Assembly: GCF_030272615.1 (NCBI RefSeq)
Contig: NC_081406.1
Location: 217,504,997-217,568,996 of the forward strand
Source: Cryptomeria japonica
Lineage: Eukaryota > Streptophyta > Pinopsida > Cupressales > Cupressaceae
DNA length: 64,000 bases
Direction of reading: 5' to 3'
How positions within the stretch are numbered: the first letter of the stretch is position 1; each line of letters starts with the position of its first letter. The position numbers and the translations under genes were made by a program. Under the pieces are notes generated by a model. It saw nothing but the letters and a program-made list of their open reading frames with translations. It did no database searches and was not told the DNA's origin. This document shows positions 34,267 to 46,463 of the stretch, in pieces.

Positions 34267-35482
34267 AGCAAGTTTCTATCCTTGGAGGAGTATGGTGGAG
34301 GTGTGGTTTGCTTTGGCAATGATTCACCATGCATGGTCAAAGGCAGAGGGTCCATCTCTCTGAATGGAAAGAGCAGTGCTGACAATGTGTACTGGGTTGA
34401 TGGTCTCAAACACAACCTTCTGAGTGTTGCCCAGCTGAATGACAATGGCCTCACTCTAGAATTCAAGAATGGAGTTTGCAGAATCAAAGGAAAAGATGGT
34501 GAATTGGTGGCCACCGTCATGCAAACCAAAGGTAACCTATTTCATCTGAATGCAAATATAAGTACATGTCTTATGGCTAAGTTTGATGATAGCTGGATAT
34601 GGCGTAGGAGACTCTGCCATGTAAACTTTGATAACATTGTGAAGGCTAGTAAGATCAAGGCAATTAGAGGGTTGTTGGTGCTAAGAAAACCAGATAATAC
34701 CTTGTGCAGAGAGTGTCAATTGGGGAAAATGTCTTCCTCAACCTTTAAAGGTAAATCTTTCACTACTGACAACTTGCCTGATCTTGTGCATACTGATTTG
34801 TGTGGTCCTATGAAAACCAGAAGTGTGTAGGGTGATAGGTACTTCATGATTCTCATTGATGACTGCCCAAGAATGATGTGGGTCACATTCTCGAAAGACA
34901 AGTCTGAAGCCTTTGTGAAGTTCAAAGCTTTCAGAGCATTAGTGGAAAAGGAAAGCGGTAAAAGGATCAAGTGTCTCAGAACTGATTAAGGAGGGGAATT
35001 AACTTCTGGTGAATTCAACAAGTATTGTGAAGAATTTGGCATCAAAAGGCAACTGTCTGCCCCCCGGACTCCATAGCAGAATGGCCTAGAAAAGAGGAAT
35101 AACCGGACTATGGTTGAAGTAGCTAGAACCATGTTGATTCAAGGAAAGGTAGCTCACACCTTTTGGAGAGAAGCGGTGAGCACTACAGTCTACACAATGA
35201 ACCAGGTACTCATCAAGAAAGGTAAGGATAAAACTCCTTATGATTACTGGACCGGTAAGACACCTGTGGTTAGCTACTTTAGAGTGTTTGGTAGCAAGAG
35301 GAGTGAACACTAGAGCAAATTTGATGCAAAATGTGATGAGGGAATATTCCTAGGATATTCCACCAAGAGTAAAGCTCTCAAGTGTTTCAACAATAGGACT
35401 CAGAGAATTATGGAAAGTATCAATGTGAGAGTTGATGAAATCTCTGAGAAACCAGAGGAAATCGGCAGTGAGCAAGCTATAA
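34267..35482 (+). pseudogene. C-inner protease end and integrase
   Basis: Begins SKFLSLEEYGGGVV and continues through ADNVYWVDGLKHNLLSVAQL and RRRLCHVNF...CRECQLGK, the HHCC zinc site. The integrase core follows: LVHTDLCGPMKTRSV, a TAG (34828-34830, fits CAG), GDRYFMILIDDCPRMMWVTF, RTD then TAA (fits CAA), GGELTSGEFNKYC, and TP then TAG before QNGLEKRNN. The region 35110-35313 (VEVARTMLIQGKVAHTFWRE) is the integrase C-terminal part, and 35317-35480 continues with KCDEGIFLGYSTKSKALKC. Four stops break an otherwise collinear frame. Confidence 0.8.
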
Positions 35483-37267
35483 ATGAGCCGGTTGCAACCT
35501 TCTAGGAATCGGTTGTCAGTCAACCAAGTACCAGTAACAGTGTTTCCTGAACCGGTGAATGCTGATACTGATGAAGATGAGGATGAAGAGAAAAAGCAAG
35601 AAGAACCAGTCAAGAGTATTCCTTGGTATGTCAAGCTAAATCATGATCCTAAGCAGATCATAGGAGATAAGGATGCAAGAATCCTTACAGGAAAAAAGAT
35701 CAGAGAAAACTCATGTATGATCTCTGAATTTGAGCCTAAATCATTCAAAGAGGCTCATAAAGATGAAGACTGGATCAAGGCAATGGAAGAGGAACTTGAC
35801 CAGATAGAGAAAAATGGTACATGGTCCTTGGTACCCAGACCGGAGCATAAAAATGTCATTGGCACCAAATGGGTGTTCAGAAACAAGCTGAATGAGGATG
35901 GCACAGTGATTAGGAACAAAGCCAAATTGGTGTGCAAAGGATATGCTCAAGAAGAAGGAGAAGACTATGGAGAAACCTTTTCTCCTATAGCTAAATTGGA
36001 AGGAGTTTGTATGCTTCTTGCATATGCATCTTTTAAAGGATTCAAAGTATATCAAATGGATGTAAAATCAGCATTCCTAAATGGTGTACTTGAAGAGAAG
36101 GTGTATATTGAGCAACCAGATGGGTTTGCCCTATCCGAAGACAGTGACATGGTATGTAGGCTACATAAACCCTTATATGGTCTAAAGCAAGCACCTAGGG
36201 CATGGTATGAGCTCCTTCATTCCCATCTTGTGAAGATTGGATTTGAGAGAACAAGTGAAGATAGTAATATCTACTTGAAGTCTGAAGGAGATCATATCCT
36301 GATCTGTGAGGTATTTTTTGATGACATTATCTTTGGTGGAGATGACAAGATGAGTCATGAGTTTGCTAATGAGATGAAGGAAGGGTTTGAGATGTCACTC
36401 ATAGGGGAGATTAAGTTCTTCATTGGACTACAGATCCAACAGATGAAGGATGGAATCTTTATCACTCAGTCCAAGTATGTCAAAGAGGTGTTGAAGACCT
36501 TTGGCATGGAAGATAGCAAATCAGTTGGTACACTGATGGTGACCAGTTGTAAACTATCCAAAGAGGATGACTCAGCATTGGTTGATGAGAAGGAATACCG
36601 ATCAATGATTGGTAAATTGAATTATGTAGTGCATAGCAGACCGGATATTGCACATGCAGTTGGCATTACTACAACATTCCAAAAAAGTCCAAGAGAATTC
36701 CACTTGGTTGCAGTCAAGCAGATTCTTAGGTATCTGAAGGGAATTGTTGACTATGGATTGTGGTATCCATATAGCAAGGACTTCAACTTGAAAGTGTTCA
36801 CAGATGCTGATTGGGCTGGTAATGTAGATGACCAGAAGAGCACAACCGGTGGTGCATTCTTCCTTAGTGGTAGACTGGTGTCATGGATGAGTAAAAAGAA
36901 AAGTTGTATCTCTCAGTCTACAGCAGAAGCGGAGTATGTTGCAGCTTTCATGAACTGCACTCAAACAATTTGGATGAAGCATGTACTGAAAGGCTTCAAA
37001 ATCTTTATATCTGAACCAGTAAGTATATTCTGTGATAACAGAAGTGCTATCAATGTTTCAAAGAATCTAGTTTTACAATCTAGAACCAAGCACTTTGAGC
37101 TTAAGTATCATTTCTTGAGGGAAAAGGTTCAAAACAATGAGATTGCACTGGAGCATGTGTCTAGTAAGGAGCAGTTAGCAGACATATTCACCAAGCCTCT
37201 CCCAAAGACTACATTTACACACTTAAGAGGTGAATTAGGGGGACTACCCTTTCAAGAGGTGAACTAA
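35483..37267 (+). pseudogene. C-inner reverse transcriptase and RNase H
   Basis: A 594-codon open frame, the longest intact Copia piece in the window. RT motifs are [68 protein letters not shown] and LYGLKQAPRAWYELL. The catalytic motif reads VFFDDIIFGG, so the usual Val before DD is Phe. RNase H shows FTDADWAGNVDDQKSTTGG, SQSTAEAEYVAA, FCDNRSAINVSKN and RTKHFELKYHFLREK, with all the acidic residues. It ends at TGA/TAA after FQEVN (37265-37267). It is called a pseudogene because the upstream frame is broken, although this part could still encode protein. Confidence 0.85.
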
Positions 37268-37512
37268 AGGTATATGCTCCACATCAGTCATGTATTACAT
37301 AGTCAAATCTTTCTTCAGGATTGATGTGTTGAAGGATGCTACTCCTCAAGGGGAGCAGCATAGTGAAAAAGGGAAGCTTGTGCCTCCACTTTGGCATTGT
37401 TCTCAAAGGGGGAGAAGATGTCAAGTGGAGAAGATATCTGTAGAAATTGGGGGAGAAAATGTGAAGCGGAGAGATATCTTTGTATATTGCCATCAATGCC
37501 AAAGGGGGAGAT
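37268..37512 (+). other. C-inner 3' untranslated region and purine tracts
   Basis: Three purine-rich tracts: CTCAAGGGGAGCAGC (about 37345), CTCAAAGGGGGAGAAGATG (about 37401) and the tract proper ATCAATGCCAAAGGGGGAGA (37492-37511), next to the 3' LTR. Confidence 0.7.
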
Positions 37513-39048
37513 TGTGGGCATTATGTGAACCGGTATGTGGACATAATGACATTGTATGTTGTCATTGATGTAAATATGTTGAAGAGGTATGAACCGGCAT
37601 ATGTGAGAACCGATATAACATTGTGAACCAACATTTGTGCCAAAGTGAAGTGGTGTGCTTGTTCAAGAGGAACCGGCATATGGTTATGGGAACCGGCACA
37701 TGGAAGAGTTGTATGACTACCAGTTGGTAGTCTCAACTTCAGGGTTTCTAGTTGAAGTGCTTCAAGCCTGTATGGCTCAACTGGTGACATTGTGTGATGA
37801 GTTAGCATTGTAATGAAGAATAGATCATGTTGCCACATCAGCCTTATGCGCGTGAAGGATCTTACATAAAGGAGATTGTTCCTATCTACCTTAGGAATGT
37901 GCAAAGTCTATAAATGGTGATAACGTGTGATGGGTTATCAGCCGCCATGAAATCAGTGGAAAACAAACGATGGAGAATGTCTTGAGATTGGATCAAGACT
38001 GTTGCATTCAATACAGTATGATCAGTGGTTAGGATTGAACCATTTGAACTCCTTAACCTAACAGGTCTAGGGTTTAGGTTTTATGCTTCCGACCTGTCTG
38101 TTGTCCTATAAGGTCAATGTTGTGACTCTTTCAGAGGTTGTTGGCAAAAGTTGTGTGTGAGTGTCCAAGAGAAGGGATACATGATTCTTGCCAGACCAGA
38201 GGAGAGAAGTGATACCTGCAGAGTGTAAGTGCAGAAGGTGAAGAGGAGCTTAAGCAGATCTGCATTGGCATTGAGTGCTGTTACTAGATCATTGAAATAC
38301 CTATTGATCTCTAACCACCTCAATAGTTGGAAAATCCCCTAACAGGGTAGCCTTAACCGGCTTGCTGTAAATCCCTTAATAGGGTAACTCAAAGTTATTG
38401 AGATCTGGAAAGCTAGAGAGCTCTAGAAATCCTCTAGCTATTGAGTTCTTGAAATCCTATAACAAGGTTTAACTCTTAACTGGGTATTGTAGCCATCCCT
38501 TAACCGGGTAATCCCTAACAGGATCGGTTCCTAACAGAACCTATTGTATCTATCTTTAATAGGACAAGGCTCCTAACAGAGTGGACTTCCAAAGAGTTCA
38601 ACAACAAGTTTGTGGGTATTCATCACCATTGTGGTTTTTCCCAGTTGGGTTTCCACGTGAAAAATATGTGTGTCATGTGTGATGCTTTTATCTTGTGATG
38701 CTTTGTTATTACCTATTAAGCATATGATGGTTTTGTGTTTTATGCCTTTCAATAAAACATGTTGAACTACCTGTTGTGAAGATATGATGATAGATTACCT
38801 GTTCATATATAAGGGTGAAATGGTAGTGTAGTTCTGAGTTGAGTGGAAAGCTAAGTGAGTAACCAGTTTATGATTGTTTTAGTTGTTTTGGGTTTTACCG
38901 GTTGCACTCTGTTTCAAACCGGTGTCACTGTTTGCCAGTCATTTGGAGTAATTGTTGTTGAACCAGTTTAGGACTGTATTTTTTCTATATTGATTCAGCC
39001 CCCCTCTTAGTACCGATTTGGTACTATTTGCTCATCATTGAGTTATCA
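37513..39048 (+). repeat. C-inner 3' LTR
   Basis: Starts TGTGGGCATTATG (5' copy TGTTGGCATTATG) and ends GAGTTATCA. It includes a segment near 37848-37921 missing from the 5' LTR. Its C run is short (CCCCCCTCTTAG). TSD TGTAT follows. Confidence 0.9.
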
Positions 39049-39053
39049 TGTAT

Positions 39054-39751
39054 CACATCAAGACATATTGGCAAATGATTTAAATGTAATATCTTTAGTG
39101 AGATGATCTCATGATAAGGTCTTAGGGTGTTGTATAAATAATTGTAAGATCTTATTTGAAGATCATATTATGAGTGTGTGCAAATATTGAAGATCATTAT
39201 AGAGCAAAAATAAGCAGATCCTTGTGTGAATCATGTAGATATTATCTGAAGGTTGAAGGAAAGGTTATGAAGGTGTTTTACACTCATAGTCAGAACTTAA
39301 ATCAGTACTAAATCCAACATTGTTGATTCTACATTCAAGCAGTACACTATTATTGGATTTAACCATCCAATTTTAGTCAGTGTGACTCCTATTTTGTGAT
39401 TGAGCAGTGAGCTCTAGATGGTTGGCCTTTCTGCATTTGCAGACCCCATTATTGTATTCACTTACTATCTGCAGTAGTATCATCTGATTGTGGGTAAGGT
39501 TTCCCACCGTGGTTTTTCCCCTTATAGGGTTTCCACATCAATATCTTTGTGTCATGAGTTGTGGATGTTGTTTCTCTTTATGTTTCATGCATTAAGTTAT
39601 ATGGATACTGCTATAGCTATTAATCTGTTTTACTGGCATTAAGTTTGTTTTACCGGCACTAAGTTTTAAGTTGAATTAATTTGTTTTGGGTTCTAATTTA
39701 TTGACAATTGATTCACTCCCCCCTCTTAGTTGTCCTTCCCGGTTCCTAACA
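39054..39751 (+). repeat. C-outer 3' LTR, right part
   Basis: Continues the LTR cut at 18937, matching 13235-13940. The hairpin TCTGCATTTGCAGA (39430-39443) and the end GTTCCTAACA are conserved. It is followed by CAGTC, the TSD of C-outer. Confidence 0.85.
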
Positions 39752-39756
39752 CAGTC

Positions 39757-42336
39757 AAACCAACTGAATTCTGTTTCCAGTTCATACATTTTAGGTGCAT
39801 ACAAAATGATGAGAGAGGATGTGAAATTGGATCTATGCAGTTGGATGTTAGATGAGTTGTTAATAAACCTAGGGAAGATTAAGGGAGAAAAGAAGGGAAC
39901 CTTCCAGTATGGCAACTTGATAGTCTTCTTGATGTTATTTTTCATGAATTATACACCTGGTTCTGGTAAAAGGCAATGTGCATTTGACATCTTGATGGGG
40001 GAGACAATTGAAACAATCAATTGCTTCTTTAGGCACTTAGAGAGATGATAAGGTATGGGGATATTTCAAAGCATTCCAGAAATATATAAGGTCTAAGGTA
40101 AGGGTACCTAAGCATATTGTAGAAAAAATATTCAATCGACATATGCTTCATGGTGAAGAAGGATGAAACACTTATGGAAGCATTTAAGCCCCGAACGATT
40201 TGGATTGAGGAAATGGGGTATGAGGTGGATGCACATATTCTTGATGCCTATGCAAAAATGTTGATTGATGCACCTATTGATGAGGTAGAGAAGCCCTGTG
40301 GTACTGCACAATAGAAAACACATGAGGTTGAAACAAAGTTCAACTAGAAGAAGAGACAGAAGCAGAAAGGAAAAGAAAGAAAATTTGTTGAGAAGGTCTC
40401 ACTAGACATTAAGGCATTAATTGATGTTGTCTCGGAGAAAGGTAGGAAGAGGAAGAATCCAGAAGTACACATTGAGCCTATTACTGTTGAGTCTAAATCT
40501 GAGGATGACACACTGTTGGCATTCAAGAGGGTTGTTAGGAAGAAAATGGAGAGAAAAAAGGTTGAAGTTAAAAAGCAACCCGTTAGGAAGGTTACATTCA
40601 AAATATTGGCACAGAATCAAGCACCAAAAGAAACCACTCTAGCTGCATCCAGTACTGCAAAGAGGATAAAGAAGAATGACATTGATTCTAGTAAGGTTCT
40701 ACCTAGAACTTGTGCATAAATAGTAGATGAAATAACTAAGGATGGCATATTAAAGAATGTATAGCTTTACTATGATCATTTAGAAGAGGATGAACAAAGA
40801 GCGGTAGAGGAAGCAGTCTTATTATACTTGGATATTTATAAGAAAGTTGTAATAGAAATTGAAAATCAAATACTGGCTGAGTTGTATAATATATTAGATG
40901 CTAGAAGACTGTCAGCTATGCATGAAGATAAGCATATTAAAATTCAAGAGCTATTATTTGTTTGTGTTACTATTCCTCCAGATGAAATGGAAAAGACAGT
41001 TGAGGTGGTAGATAGAAAAGTCTTTAATAGAAAGCATAGAATAACTAGTCTGATGGTAGGAAGGGTAAATGAAATAATAAAAGAGACTCAAAAAGCATGG
41101 GTTAAATTATTTGGAGAGAATAGAGGATTCTTTACTTCACTGAAAACCAAGATAGACACTATTGACACCCTGGTTGAAGGAAAAGGAAACGAGATTATGG
41201 GTACTTCACCCTCAATTTTGAAAAATATTAAGATAGTGGAAATCAAGCACCCAGTTGATACAAATGTACAAACAAACATTGAGATACCGGTTAATAGAGA
41301 GAGGGAAAAATTAAATAATATATAGGATACTAATATTGAGGATAACAATCCTTTGGATACAAGTGTATAGGTTGAGATTGCAGTTCCTATAGAGGAACCG
41401 ACAGTTACACAAACTTCACCGAGTGGCAAAGCCAACAATGCAAGTGAGGATGTTATAAAGAAAAAAATTTCAGAGGAGATGAAAGGGAATCTAGTAGGAA
41501 ACTAGTAGTTGGTCCATCATTATTGTCAATTGACACCTCACAGGTCAAAAAGAAAAACATAACAGAGATGAGTCCTATTGAACTCATGATGATGGAAGCA
41601 CAAAAATAATGAAGGAGGGATCCACAGATAAAGGGGTTATTGATCAGTCAATCACTGTTTTACACAAACTAGTCCCGGAGTGCAAGATTGAAAATGAAGC
41701 GAGCCCATCCGACAAACTTAAGATAATTACTAAGCATATTTCAAAGGATTTTAAATCTTTACAACATATTTCAAACTGACAAGTACTGGAGAGGTTTACT
41801 TGGGCTAAGAGAGCTGCATTTGATTAGGTAATTGAATCTAAGAAGAAAATTGATGAGAAGCTGAAACTGATAGAAAATTCTTAGAAGCAACGTGCAAATA
41901 TTTATAGGGTATGTTGTAATACTTATATACTTACAACTAATGTGGATAAGAAGATAAAATAACTTCAGGAGAAAATTGCAAATATAGCTAATTCCTTTGA
42001 CAAATTTATTTCATTGACTACATCCATTGATGGTCAAATTTTGATTTTGGAAAACCAAATTTCTATTCTTGAGAAGGAAAGAGAAAATTATAAGAAGGGC
42101 TATAAGTCTAAGAGGCTTCATGAGTCCCCGGTTGGATTCACTCAGTGTACATATGGAAGAGTTTATGGATATGGTGGGAAAGCCCACACCGACACAGGTA
42201 AATGAGAAAGAGTCATTTGCAGATATATTAAGTGGACTTGTATCTATTTCCGACACTTTCAAAATAGGTTGGGATACCTATCTTGAGCTACTGGAGAAGG
42301 CTTATCCAAAAAATTTGAAATTTCTTAAGCTTCAGT
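39757..42336 (+). pseudogene. L-A second ORF, middle and C-terminal parts
   Basis: Continues the protein cut at 12787. The part at 39757-40048 encodes SYILGAYKMMREDVKLDLCSW and GTFQYGNLIVFLMLFF. It continues through lysine-rich low complexity (40380-40720), the open frame 40828-41325 with RITSLMVGRVNEIIKETQKAW, and a coiled-coil-like tail (41930-42200, LILENQISILEKERENYKK). L-B carries LMVGRVNEVTEETESGW and a similar tail, but lacks about 1.3 kb corresponding to 39.75-41.05 kb here. Many stops are present. Function unknown; it is conserved between the two elements and placed where pol would be in Copia. Confidence 0.55.
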
Positions 42337-42599
42337 AAGATATTTTGGGATATTCATTGTATAGTTTTTTGACTCTTTGACATTCTTTTTAGAATTTTTG
42401 ATTGCATTGATGTCAAAGGGGGAGTGATACAGATGTGAAAAAGAATAGGAGTTTTATACATTAGGGGGAGTTATGGAGTTATGGAAATGTGGAGTATTTT
42501 GCAATATTCAGCTTAGGGGGAGTAGGTAGGATAAAACTGACAAATGAAACCTTGACCATTTTCCACATGAGTGTTGCCATCAATGCCAAAGGGGGAGAT
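42337..42599 (+). other. L-A 3' untranslated region with two purine tracts
   Basis: Contains TTGATGTCAAAGGGGGAGTG (about 42407-42426), a middle tract TTAGGGGGAGTAGG (about 42512), and the tract next to the LTR, ATCAATGCCAAAGGGGGAGA (42579-42598). The last is identical to the tract in C-inner and L-B. Confidence 0.75.
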
Positions 42600-42957
42600 T
42601 GTTGGCAATTGACACTCAATTGGTTAGTTTCACTATGTTGTCATTGATGGCAACATGGTATCTTATTTTGGCTTCATGTTTTGGTTTAGTTGTGTACCGG
42701 CAGGCACTTCACAGACACTACATCGGCACCAGCACCGGCACCGGCAGGACAGAAGGATTTCTTTGGTTACCGGCAATACAGGTTGACATGGTTTAGTAAA
42801 AGGTTATCGATATTGAAGGTCGACATCTCTTGGATCTGGCATCAACAATTGGTTTTAATATTTATGCATTTATGTTATCCGACTGACATGTAATTTGATA
42901 TTGTATATATCTTTGTAAGCCGACATAAGGCACGATATATTGTATAGTGTATATAGG
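42600..42957 (+). repeat. L-A 3' LTR, left part
   Basis: Starts TGTTGGCAATTG and follows the 5' LTR until GTATATAGG, where G-B enters. ATAGG (42953-42957) is the TSD of G-B. Confidence 0.85.
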
Positions 42958-44627
42958 TGTGTAGGAAAAAAAGTGACACTAAGAAAACATGCCCTAATCT
43001 CACTTTCAACCACACACTTGTGGAATACGAAAGAGCCTAGAGGTATCACACAATTGGCTACTTCTTTTTGTGGAAGAGAGAGCCACGGGCTACCTATTAG
43101 GATTTCTATTCCTTTGTTGTAATTGAAAGATATAATAATGCAAGTTCAATCCCTAACCCCAAAGTGCAAGTATGAACTAATAACAAGATTACAGAATTGA
43201 ACTTAAATGATGGAAAGCTGTAAACACAAGGACAAGACAAGAATGTAAATGTGTACCCGGTGTTAAAATCTGAGTGAGAATGTTCGGGATGGGGGCACGG
43301 GCGCCACTGTCCTGATTCTACCCCTGAAACTGCTCCGAAAACTGCTGTTTTTGCACTCTGGAAAAGCTGTCAAAAATGCTGAAAATGTTGTCTGTCAGGA
43401 GGACCAGGGCACCCAGCGCCCCTGTCCCAGGGACCAAAGCACCCAGCGCCCCTGTCCTGGTAGGACCAGGGCGCCCCACGCCCCCGTCCTGGTCTTTTGC
43501 TCTACAATTTGGTGTGAAGTTCGGTCTCCGTCTGCTTCTTCCGGATCTGTAACTTGCGGCATCGTCCGAATTCCGAAACCTGCACTTATATCTGAAAAGG
43601 TGTGGTGGGCGGCTATATAGGGTTTTGCCTTAGTCAAACCCCCGCTTCAGTGATTTCCACCTCCACGAATAGCCAAGTTGTATTGTAAAATGTATTGTGT
43701 GTGAAGACCTAGTGTGTGTGCAAGGTCCTTAAATGCAAGAAAGCAAACTAGAGCAACTTAGAAAGTAAACCCTAATTTCTTGTAAATGATAATGTAAATG
43801 CTCTAAATCAAGATGCAAAGTGATCTAAAGCATGAATAAAGGATATATTGAAGCTTATGCAAAGACATGAAAACAACATGAAATCATACCCAACCCTTAA
43901 GGGAGGAGTACAAGCCAATCTTCAGTCGGTAATCTCCTATTGTTCTTCAATGTCTCCCAAGCCCTAAATGAATGAAATTGATGAATGCTTGATGGATGGA
44001 TGTTGAATGTTATTGAAGTCTTCAAAGATCTACTCTTTCGCTGCATATGAGGTTTCTGAAAACAAAAATCCCCATCCTTTCAAATGAAGAAAGAGAGCTC
44101 TTATATAGGAAACCCTAGGTCATAATTTTGTCTTTTGGCCGACCTAGAGATTGAATATCCCGCCAATTTCTTGGGGTTAAGCTTTATTTTATGATTGGAT
44201 CATGCTCCTAAAATTTCGGGAAAAATGTCAGGGACCATGTTGCACTCCAGGCGCCATGGTCCCGACAACTTTTCACCAAATTTTCAGGGCCGTTGGATAT
44301 GATGATTTTAGAGAGAATCCCGAAGTTACAGGTGATTTTGAGATGTTTTGACCCCGAAACCAAGCCCCCAAGTTCGAAATAGGACTTAATTAGGGTTTTT
44401 GATTAAATGATGTATAGGAGGAATAAAATGAAAAGGGCACACTTTAATGAAAGGGCCCAACTTTATGATATGGAAGATGATGAAATAGAACCTTAGACCT
44501 AATTAATTTGATTAATTAAGTGCTAAAGGGGAAATGCAATGCAAAATAAAAAATGCACCAAGGCGGGTGCTAAACTAGGTGTGAAATTGTACCACCCTAG
44601 CAAGTGTGTACAATTTATGATGCTACA
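42958..44627 (-). repeat. G-B 3' LTR (left copy)
   Basis: Plus-strand limits TGTGTAGGAA...GATGCTACA. It has three GC-rich units near 43399-43493; the other LTR has two. A clear minus-strand TATA (TATATAAG, 44100-44107) lies beside GAGCTC, and GGCGCCATGGTCCC is near 44228. Confidence 0.9.
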
Positions 44628-46463
44628 TTTAGCCCCCACTTTAGCGGTCATATGAACACTACGTGCATATGCAAGCTAAAGTACAGAAAAGTAAACATTA
44701 TTTGAAAAAGGATATATCCATAAGTCTGTCGAACGAAGCCCCCAGCGGTATCTGCAGTACACAGTTAGCAACCGCACCCTACAAAAAACACGTTAGATCA
44801 CAAAATCACCTAATGCTTACTAAGGAAGGTGATGAAAATTTGAGGGTAGCTATATGCCCCCCCCTATTTCGGCTTGCTAATTTTAGTGAGTTGAAACAGG
44901 GTATCATGTTTACCACTTCGAATTGTTAAAGAATATTGATGACAAATGCTCACAAGAAGATTTGAAATGAGATCAAAAACTAATGGAGAATCATTTGGTA
45001 AGAAAGAGGACTAAATCTCAATTCCAACAAAACAAAGAGTGTGAGGATTTGAGAGTTCTCTAACACAAGATGAAGGATGTAAATGGAAACAAAATGCAAA
45101 GAGAAGAAAAAAAAGGAAAAAAGCATGAATACACACATTGGTGATCCATGAGAAGAATAGTGAGAGAGAAAACACGGACTTCTCGCCCCTAGATCTTGTC
45201 TAGGTGATCCATGTGAAAAAGGACATGGAAAACTAGCCCCTAGAGTCTGTCTAGGTGATCCATGTAAGGGAGGAGAGTGAGAAAGTCTAGCCTTATGCCG
45301 CTAGTTCCACTCAACCTCGTGCATGTGTGTGTAAGGGAGGTTAGGAGCACCTCATAGGAGTCTATTCCCGAGTATGCTACAACCTGTATATGTATAGTAC
45401 AAAAGCATGACATCTCGCTCTAAGAGTCTGTGCTCTGGTTCCGAGAATAATCAACTTGCATAAAAGAAAAATGGAGACATCTCGCTCTAAGAGTCTGTGC
45501 TCTGGTTCTGAGAATGACCCACTGCTCATAAAGTGTAATGGTTATGTCATAAGCAAAGTAGAACAAGGATACCTACCTTCATCACAAAAGAAGATACCCC
45601 AAAAATGCAACAATGTCATAGATCCAAGCAAGAGAGTTTTGCACTCTTTAAGCAAGGATAAGATAGTTGAAAAGGGATATCTTGTAATATGTGTAAAGGA
45701 GATCCTTAGAGGAGAAGAAATCTTTGTACAAAAGACACCTATCCCAGAAAGGAATTGTCTTAGACAAATATAACATCTTCTAGAATAAGACAAAGAAGAG
45801 AATAAGAATGCAATACTTCCCTCTTTTGTGAGGTGAAAGTGATTCTTAATGAAGGATGACGCTCTTTTTAACCCAATTAGGAGAGTGAATTCATTATGGA
45901 TGTATTTTACCAAGTGCAAAAGAGGTTGTAGTCAAGGGCTTACACCTCTTGTAAGAGAGAATCCTTGAACAAACAACAACAAATGCATACAAGGAATAAC
46001 ATCAAGTAATAAAGTTCACACCATCCACGAAATAGGAAAAAGTGGATCCTTAGATAAAAATAAGGAAAGATCATTGCCTCCCAAGGATAAGGACAATGAG
46101 AAGGACTTACACAATCTTCTAGGTAGAGATTTAGACATAAGCAAAATGTACTACATACTCACATGAGTTCATGCAAGCAAGACATTAGTGTATGTAAAAT
46201 GCTCCTCACAAGAAGTGGGTAGGATAAGAAAGAGAATACACATCTTCTCCCATATCTAGGAAAAGAGGATTCTAAAGAAAAGATAATCAATATTTCCACA
46301 CTATTACCCCATAGGAACAAGAGATAACATAGAAAAATTAGGCTATTATGTTGCTTCAAAAATATGATTGCACTTGAAATTGTACCATCATGAATGACAA
46401 TGAGCCCCCAGTAAATGAGCTACCAATGTCACATAATGATGAGCAACATAATAGCCATTAATG
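44628..46463 (-). other. G-B purine tract and long non-coding 3' region with direct repeats
   Basis: The purine tract is at 44628-44642. The next 250 bp match G-A. Beyond that, sequence unrelated to the PMD region holds two pairs of direct repeats: 45185-45215/45236-45265 (CTAGGTGATCCATGT core) and 45409-45447/45476-45515 (CTCTAAGAGTCTGTGCTCTG core). Short frames at 45456-45773 and on the opposite strand have no recognised domain. No gene is supported. Confidence 0.6.

Larger units (their letters stand above)
18938..39048 (+). mobile_element. C-inner: Ty1/Copia retrotransposon inserted in the C-outer 3' LTR
   Basis: LTRs 18938-20420 and 37513-39048, TSD TGTAT on both sides (18933-18937 and 39049-39053), primer site 20423-20434, purine tract 37501-37511. 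Gag is split by G-A between 20807 and 33503. Without G-A the element is about 7.4 kb. By hand over about 225 bases the LTRs differ by roughly 7-8%, and the 3' LTR has about 73 bp near 37848-37921 that the 5' LTR lacks. Confidence 0.9.
12788..39751 (+). mobile_element. C-outer: Ty1/Copia retrotransposon inserted in L-A
   Basis: 5' LTR 12788-13940; 3' LTR 18501-18937 plus 39054-39751, split by C-inner. The primer site is at 13943 and the coding region at 13998-18141. The TSD is probably CAGTC (39752-39756) with one change on the left (AAGTC, 12783-12787). The 3' LTR lacks about the first ten bases, TGTTGGTATT. The domain order gag, protease, integrase, RT, RNase H is that of Copia. By hand over about 200 bases the LTRs differ by roughly 9%, making it one of the older insertions. 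Confidence 0.85.
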
